Part shown: in pieces, positions 58,514-60,000 of the stretch
Position numbering within the stretch: the stretch's first letter is position 1
Layout: every line of letters starts with the position of its first letter
From: Membranipora membranacea
Lineage: Eukaryota > Bryozoa > Gymnolaemata > Cheilostomatida > Membraniporidae
Reading direction: 5' to 3'
Assembly (NCBI GenBank): GCA_914767715.1
Contig: OU612065.1
Coordinates: forward strand, 16,928,001 to 16,988,000
Length of the DNA: 60,000 nt
Made by a program: the position numbers and the translations under genes
Notes under the pieces: generated by a model
Told to the model about the DNA's origin: nothing
The model's database searches: none
What the model saw: only the letters and a program-made list of their open reading frames with translations

Positions 58514-60000
58514 GATCAGTATTGCCGATTAGAAAAACTGTATATCAGTCAAAAAAAGAGCTTTCTCTAACTACAATGGTTTTGCTTTGAAACAAAAATA
58601 TAGATGTCTGTTAAGTTTGGTGAACATAAGAGAGCCATGATAGATTTACTCTTATTCTGCCATTGTTTTCGTTTTTCACTTTTAATCACCATATGGATCG
58701 GTGAATGGTAAAAACAAAACATTGGACTTGATTTGAATTACCGCTAACTAGGATCACAATACTCTGTGTGCTTGGCTGTAAGTTCTGCGGTGGAGAAACA
58801 ACAACATTGAGAAAATCAATTGTTATTATCAAATCAACAGTTGATCAAGAGTTCTCAATCTATTTTTTATCCTGTCTGAAGGATGCAATTAGAGAGACAG
58901 CAGAAGGAAATATTCAGTACAATTAGTGCTGAACCATCATCAGCAAACATCAATATTTGCATATTCCTCCATTGACAATTCTCTTTTTTCTGTAATTTAC
59001 TCATTGCACTCGTCGAGATCAATTAGTTTTGTCAACGATTGTGATATTTTGAAAAGTTTTTTGATCCATGGAAACATATCCTTGGCTCTCGTGTTGTTGT
59101 ATAGAATCGCTCACCACTATGAGTCCACCGTTCATCAACTTTAAAAGTCCCAAAAATTCAAGATTATTGAAATTTTCTTTGTGGATTTGTGTCCTCTTTT
59201 ACCATGGTACCATCACTCCTAATTATTCTGCTAGTTTCACATTCATGATTATCCTTTTGTTTGAGCAATGATCTAGTTCTTTCTTTGAGGCTGTCTTAGA
59301 CTGTAAGAGAATTTATGAAAATTAATTCAACCAATTTGATAGTATTTTGTATGTAAAAATAGTAAATATACTACTGGTCGATAATAAGTCTACGGTCAAT
59401 CGAAAAAGTGCCAAGTTGTTCTTTAGTCATACCTGAGAAGAGGCAGCCAATAGAATGTAGATGAATTAGATCAATGATATTCATTATTAGTGAAACTGAC
59501 CTTTATCTGGACAGCAGCAGCCTCCTGACATAGCATTACCACAGTGAAATGCCTGGTCAGTAGACATCATTATGACTCATTACAACACATTGGCTAGTCC
59601 AATGAATTTAGTTCATTGGCTAGTCCATAGGTAACAATTGTTTTAATCCCTGATCTTGTCATCACTCTGTCATGCAATTATTTATTACTTTGTTCTCCCC
59701 CAGATAATAAAACAGTAACACCAGCCAATGCAACGATTTTCTCAAGCTTTGTTTGCCATGTCATTTTGAGTTAGGGATAAGACATTCCTTTAAAGTGAAT
59801 TTTCTCAGCAGTGGAAGGGGTTAGATTCCTGCATAATTGCATGCTTCGCTGTTACAATGGAGCTAATTTTCGCAGCAATCTCGCTTTGTGTAAATAGATC
59901 AATAAAATTTGTTGCATTTTAAGCCGGAAATGTTCTTGCAAATTATTGATATTGATGGACCTTTCAATAAACTCAATTCGCCTCATTCTAACCATTGAAT
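58514..60000. other. Region downstream of the GPCR
   Basis: No gene is supported. The start should be GPCR 3' untranslated sequence; I saw no confident polyadenylation hexamer in the first 200 bases. A small repeat near 59589 (CATTGGCTAGTCCA, twice) surrounds a short palindrome. Confidence 0.5.

Overview
The window is eukaryotic nuclear DNA from an animal. Genes are split by short to medium GT-AG introns, the DNA is AT-rich, and non-LTR retrotransposon pieces, tRNA-derived SINEs and many palindromic DNA-transposon derivatives lie between and within genes. The gene set is an ABCB8 transporter, a temptin/copper monooxygenase fusion, TAB1, a voltage-gated proton channel, glucokinase regulatory protein and a myosuppressin-receptor-like GPCR. 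It points to a bilaterian invertebrate, probably marine and probably lophotrochozoan. The clade is inferred, and no species is claimed.

Layout. Minus strand: ABCB8 (1-7116, 3' end beyond the left edge; mitochondrial inner-membrane ABC half-transporter); a complete 10-exon secreted or membrane-anchored temptin + DBH-like monooxygenase (9161-14730); a repeat-rich gap holding a 3.3-kb element with terminal inverted repeats (15804-19094) that carries a LINE fragment and a SINE; and complete TAB1 (19499-23712). TAB1 and the next gene are divergent, about 4.8 kb apart, with several hairpin elements between them. Plus strand: an Hv1-type proton channel (28622-37345) with a large extracellular S1-S2 loop, one S4 arginine missing and an antisense LINE in an intron; complete GCKR (38750-49983, 16 exons); a 7-kb gene-poor stretch; and an intronless GPCR (57203-58513). 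Exon phases were checked by hand and all five spliced models stay in frame across every junction.

The genes do not form one pathway. They cover mitochondrial transport, peptide or amine oxidation, TAK1 signalling, proton conductance, hexokinase control and neuropeptide reception, which is ordinary for animal chromosomes. No operon-like or defence-like system is visible.

The most unusual material is (1) two families of tiny palindromic elements with clean target-site duplications (6 bp and 9 bp), the 6-bp family including a 3.3-kb relative with the same ends; (2) a SINE-like element with an internal tRNA-type promoter, present as a 405-bp tandem pair and as a single copy with a 17-bp target duplication; (3) the temptin-monooxygenase fusion with all copper ligands kept; (4) the altered proton channel; and (5) a TAB1 that keeps several PP2C metal-site acids. 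Family comparisons are from memory, without database searches.
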